Assembly: GCA_013044425.1 (NCBI GenBank)
Contig: JABEUK010000211.1
Location: 1 to 8,035 of the forward strand
Source of the DNA: Thermoplasmata archaeon
GTDB taxonomy: Archaea > Thermoplasmatota > Thermoplasmata > Lutacidiplasmatales > UBA184
Direction: 5' to 3'
Length of the DNA: 8,035 nucleotides
Every line of letters starts with the position of its first letter. Within the stretch, counting starts at the first letter, position 1. Positions 5,843-8,035 of the stretch are shown piece by piece. The position numbers were made by a program, and so were the translations under genes. A model generated the notes under the pieces. The model did no database searches, was not told the DNA's origin, and worked only from the letters and a program-made list of their open reading frames with translations.

Positions 5843-6865
5843 TCACGCCTCGAAGGTGTGCAGGAGGTCGATCCATTCCGGGGAAACGAGCCTCGAGGTC
5901 CCTACGGCCTCCGCGAGCGGGATCCCGGTCACGTGGGCCCCCCGGAGGACGGCGACCTCACCGAACCGGCCGGCGAGCGCGAGATCGACCGCCGCGGACC
6001 CGAGCCGGGTCGCGAGGATCCGGTCGAAGAGTGTCGGCGCACCGCCGCGCTGGATATGCCCGATCTGAGCGCTGCGCGTCTCGATACCGGTGCTCCGCTC
6101 GATGCGGCGTGCCAGTTCGGCCCCCACCCCGCGTTCGCGCAGGAGCTCGTGGCCGAACTCGTCCTTTCCCCCGGTCGATCCCGCCTTCGAGCCGAGGTCG
6201 ATCCCTTCGCTCACGACCACGAGGGCGTAGCCCCGTGCGTCGCACGCGGCGCGCACGTGGCCGAGCATGCTCTCTTCGCGATACGGCTCTTCGGGCACGA
6301 GCGTGACGTCGGCGCCGCCCGCGAGCCCCGTGGCGAGCGCGACCCACCCGGCGTTCCGCCCCATGACCTCGAGCACGATCGCGCGGTGGTGGCTCTCGGC
6401 GGTGTCGCGCAGCCGCTCGAGCGCATCGACGGCGACCGACGATGCCGAGTCGAAGCCGAACGTCCAATCGGTCCCCGCGACGTCGTTGTCCATCGTTTTC
6501 GGGACACCGATCACGCGGCCCCCGCGCGCGTGCAACGCGTTCGCGGCCCGGAGCGTGTCGTCCCCGCCGATCGCGATGAGGACATCGATACCGTTCGCGC
6601 TCAGGGTTTCGAGTACGGCCCGCGTGCCCTCCTCCTGAGAGAAGGGGTTCGTGCGGGAGCTTCCCAGGATCGTGCCACCACGGCCGACGATCCGAGCGAC
6701 GTCGGCGGGAAGCAGCGGGCGCGCCAGATTGTCGCGCACCCCTTTCCAGCCGTCCAGGAATCCGAGGGTCGAGTGTCCGTGCTGCGCGGAGCGCAGGACG
6801 ATCGCGCGGATCGCCGCGTTGAGTCCGGGGCAGTCGCCACCCCCCGTGAGGACGCCGAACTTCAC
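5843..6865 (-). CDS. pfp: 6-phosphofructokinase, probably pyrophosphate-dependent (PFK-A family, group III type)
   Basis: A 340-residue PFK-A family enzyme phosphorylating fructose 6-phosphate to fructose 1,6-bisphosphate. Motifs: TGGGDCPGLNAAIR (7-20), GGDDT (100-104), PKTMDND (122-128) with the catalytic base D126, MGRNAGW (168-174), PEEPY (191-195), and GHIQRGG (269-275). Two positions decide the phosphoryl donor in this family. ATP enzymes such as E. coli PfkA have Gly where this protein has D103 (GGDD), and Gly where it has K123 (PKT). Asp plus Lys is the pyrophosphate-dependent pattern, so a reversible PPi-PFK is likely. The GTG start overlaps the prolidase stop by 4 nt (GTGA) and has a GAGGT (6872-6876) 6 nt upstream. 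mtnA follows after 4 bp. An ATP-using group III enzyme is the main alternative, but those usually lack the Asp. Confidence 0.92.
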   Translation of the reverse strand: MKFGVLTGGGDCPGLNAAIRAIVLRSAQHGHSTLGFLDGWKGVRDNLARPLLPADVARIVGRGGTILGSSRTNPFSQEEGTRAVLETLSANGIDVLIAIGGDDTLRAANALHARGGRVIGVPKTMDNDVAGTDWTFGFDSASSVAVDALERLRDTAESHHRAIVLEVMGRNAGWVALATGLAGGADVTLVPEEPYREESMLGHVRAACDARGYALVVVSEGIDLGSKAGSTGGKDEFGHELLRERGVGAELARRIERSTGIETRSAQIGHIQRGGAPTLFDRILATRLGSAAVDLALAGRFGEVAVLRGAHVTGIPLAEAVGTSRLVSPEWIDLLHTFEA

Positions 6866-7971
6866 GCCGAGACCTCGAGGTATTCTCGTGGAGCGGTGGT
6901 GAGGAAGCGGTAGCCGTCCTTCGTGACCACCACGTCGTCCTCGATGCGAACACCGCCGTGCCCGGCGAGGTAGATCCCCGGTTCGATGGTGATGGCCATC
7001 CCTTCCTCGATCGGTTCCTCGACCAGCTGGTTCATCCCCCAGCCGTCGTGGACGTTGAGGCCGATGGAGTGGCCAAGCCCGTGCATGAACCTCCCTTTGT
7101 ACGGGGAGGCATCGATGACCTTCGCCGCCGCGTTGTGGACGTCCTTCCCCGGCACGCCCGGTCGGAGCACGGCGAGCGCGGCCTGCTGGGCCTCCTCGAC
7201 GAGCTCGTGGACCTTCTTCATCTCGTCATCGCGCTTCCCAAAGTGGAAGGAGCGCGTGATGTCGCTCGCGTACCGGCGGTAGAACGCGCCGAAGTCGCAG
7301 ACCATCGAGTCGCCGCTCTGGAGCTTGCGGCCGGCGGCGAAGTAGTGGGGCTCCGCGCCGTTCGGCCCGAAGCCGACGATCGTCGAGAAGGATGGGCCGC
7401 TCGCCCCGTGCTTCATCATGCGATAGTTCATCTCGGTGGCCAGCGCGAGCTCGGTCATGCCCTCCTGGAGCATCCCCGGGATCTCGCGGGCGACGGCGGA
7501 GCCGATGTCGGCGGCCTTCTGAAGGCGCCCGAGCTCCTCGGCGTCCTTCGTGACCCTCGCGCGCTTGATCGCGGTGCTCGCGTCCACCCATCGGGCGGAC
7601 GGGAACATCTTTTCGAACTTCAGGAACTGCTGGTGGGTCAGTTCCTGGTAGTTCAGGCCCACCGATCCCTTCGAATCGAGCAGCTTGTGCAGGAGCGCGT
7701 CGCCTTCCTCGCGGGAGGTCGGCACGTGTACCGTCAGGTGTCGGTCGGTCTTCGCCGCAAGGTGGGCGCTCGTCGCCTCGAGGGGCGAGCTCAGGACGTC
7801 GAGGTTCCCGTCCGGATACGCGACCGCGGTCGAGCCTTCGAACAGCCCGCTCGGCACGTCGAAGAGATAGAAGAAACTGCCATCGAGGTGGGGTTCGACC
7901 GAGTTCGCCAACAGCAGGGCCTCCGGCTTCGGATCGAGATGCCCGAAGACCTTCTCCACGCGCGCTTTCAT
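6862..7971 (-). CDS. pepQ: M24-family metallopeptidase, Xaa-Pro dipeptidase (prolidase)
   Basis: A cytoplasmic dinuclear-metal peptidase that cleaves Xaa-Pro dipeptides, the last step of peptide recycling. The product has 369 residues. An N-terminal creatinase-like domain (about 1-140) is followed by the pita-bread catalytic domain. All five metal ligands are present in the expected order: D226 (CDFGAF), D237 (SDITRSF), H301 (GLGHSIG), E330 (TIEPGIY) and E344 (VRIEDDV). H209 (EPHY) and H308 (VHDG) match conserved substrate-site histidines. The ATG at 7971 is preferred over the in-frame GTG at 7983, because the promoter-like element at 7996-8010 would start transcription close to 7974. It is the first gene of a minus-strand operon with PFK (4-nt overlap) and mtnA. 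A broader aminopeptidase P-type activity cannot be excluded, but length and motifs fit prolidase better. Confidence 0.92.
   Translation of the reverse strand: MKARVEKVFGHLDPKPEALLLANSVEPHLDGSFFYLFDVPSGLFEGSTAVAYPDGNLDVLSSPLEATSAHLAAKTDRHLTVHVPTSREEGDALLHKLLDSKGSVGLNYQELTHQQFLKFEKMFPSARWVDASTAIKRARVTKDAEELGRLQKAADIGSAVAREIPGMLQEGMTELALATEMNYRMMKHGASGPSFSTIVGFGPNGAEPHYFAAGRKLQSGDSMVCDFGAFYRRYASDITRSFHFGKRDDEMKKVHELVEEAQQAALAVLRPGVPGKDVHNAAAKVIDASPYKGRFMHGLGHSIGLNVHDGWGMNQLVEEPIEEGMAITIEPGIYLAGHGGVRIEDDVVVTKDGYRFLTTAPREYLEVSA
6872..6876 (-). promoter_or_regulatory. Shine-Dalgarno site for the phosphofructokinase gene
   Basis: GAGGT on the minus strand, inside the final codons of the prolidase gene and 6 nt before the GTG at 6865. 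It supports the GTG as the true start despite the 4-nt overlap with the upstream gene. Confidence 0.55.
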
Positions 7972-7995
7972 CGCCGGACCCACGGAGCCTCTCCG

Positions 7996-8010
7996 CTTGA
8001 AGCTTTTTGG
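7996..8010 (-). promoter_or_regulatory. archaeal-type BRE/TATA promoter element for the prolidase-PFK-mtnA operon
   Basis: The minus strand reads CCAAAAAGCTTCAAG here, an AT-rich island in very GC-rich DNA. The A-run followed by GCTT and A residues resembles archaeal BRE plus TATA sequences. Its TATA-like half is centred near 8000, so a start about 26 nt downstream falls near 7974, three bases before the ATG at 7971. That implies a nearly leaderless mRNA. The rest of 7984-8035 shows no gene start or other signal. Confidence 0.5.
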
Positions 8011-8035
8011 CCGCGTCGGGGGGCACGGGCGGGGC

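Noticed and set aside
5792..6913. Plus-strand frame of 373 codons opposite the phosphofructokinase gene
   Set aside because: It mirrors the PFK coding sequence; charged low-complexity product, no motif, no start signal.
1..8035. CRISPR repeats, tRNA or rRNA genes, IS ends, toxin-antitoxin or defence genes
   Set aside because: I looked for repeats, cloverleaf patterns and transposase motifs on both strands and saw none. Nearly all of the window is accounted for by metabolic and transport genes.

Overview
The window is a GC-rich stretch (about two thirds G+C by eye), densely packed with two convergent gene clusters. The best overall fit is a high-GC archaeon, probably of the Thermoplasmatota. 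The support is a pyrophosphate-type phosphofructokinase, a prolidase of archaeal length, and a BRE/TATA-like AT-rich element (7996-8010) placed so that the prolidase transcript would be almost leaderless. This assignment is inference. No rRNA or other taxonomic marker is present, and a GC-rich bacterium cannot be excluded, especially because LipB and E1-type 2-oxoacid dehydrogenases are commoner in bacteria.

Plus strand, 1-3760: a co-directional, translationally coupled cluster for lipoate-dependent 2-oxoacid oxidation. It holds the 3' part of an E1-alpha subunit (branched-chain type), dihydrolipoyl dehydrogenase (lpdA), octanoyl-ACP:protein octanoyltransferase (lipB) and an atypical NAD(P)-binding SDR protein of unknown role. 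Gaps are 5 bp or less and two junctions overlap. E1-alpha decarboxylates the 2-oxoacid, E3 reoxidises the lipoyl arm, and LipB starts the synthesis of that arm on E2. E1-beta, E2 and LipA are not in the window.

Centre, 3761-4052: a convergent intergenic region with a strong hairpin right after the SDR stop codon and a doubtful small ORF (start 3807) preceded by a GGAG motif.

Minus strand, 8010 down to 4053: a promoter-like element, then prolidase (pepQ), pyrophosphate-type phosphofructokinase and mtnA. These three are joined by a 4-nt overlap and a 4-bp gap. After a 40-bp gap with a weak TATA-like site comes a VIT1/CCC1-family metal transporter whose metal-binding-domain residues are all present. 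The themes are peptide turnover, glycolysis or gluconeogenesis, methionine salvage and iron/manganese handling.

No mobile element, CRISPR array, tRNA or rRNA was seen. I see no clearly new multi-gene system. The most interesting points are the PPi-specificity residues in the PFK, LipB in a probable archaeal dehydrogenase operon, and the coupled SDR of unknown function.
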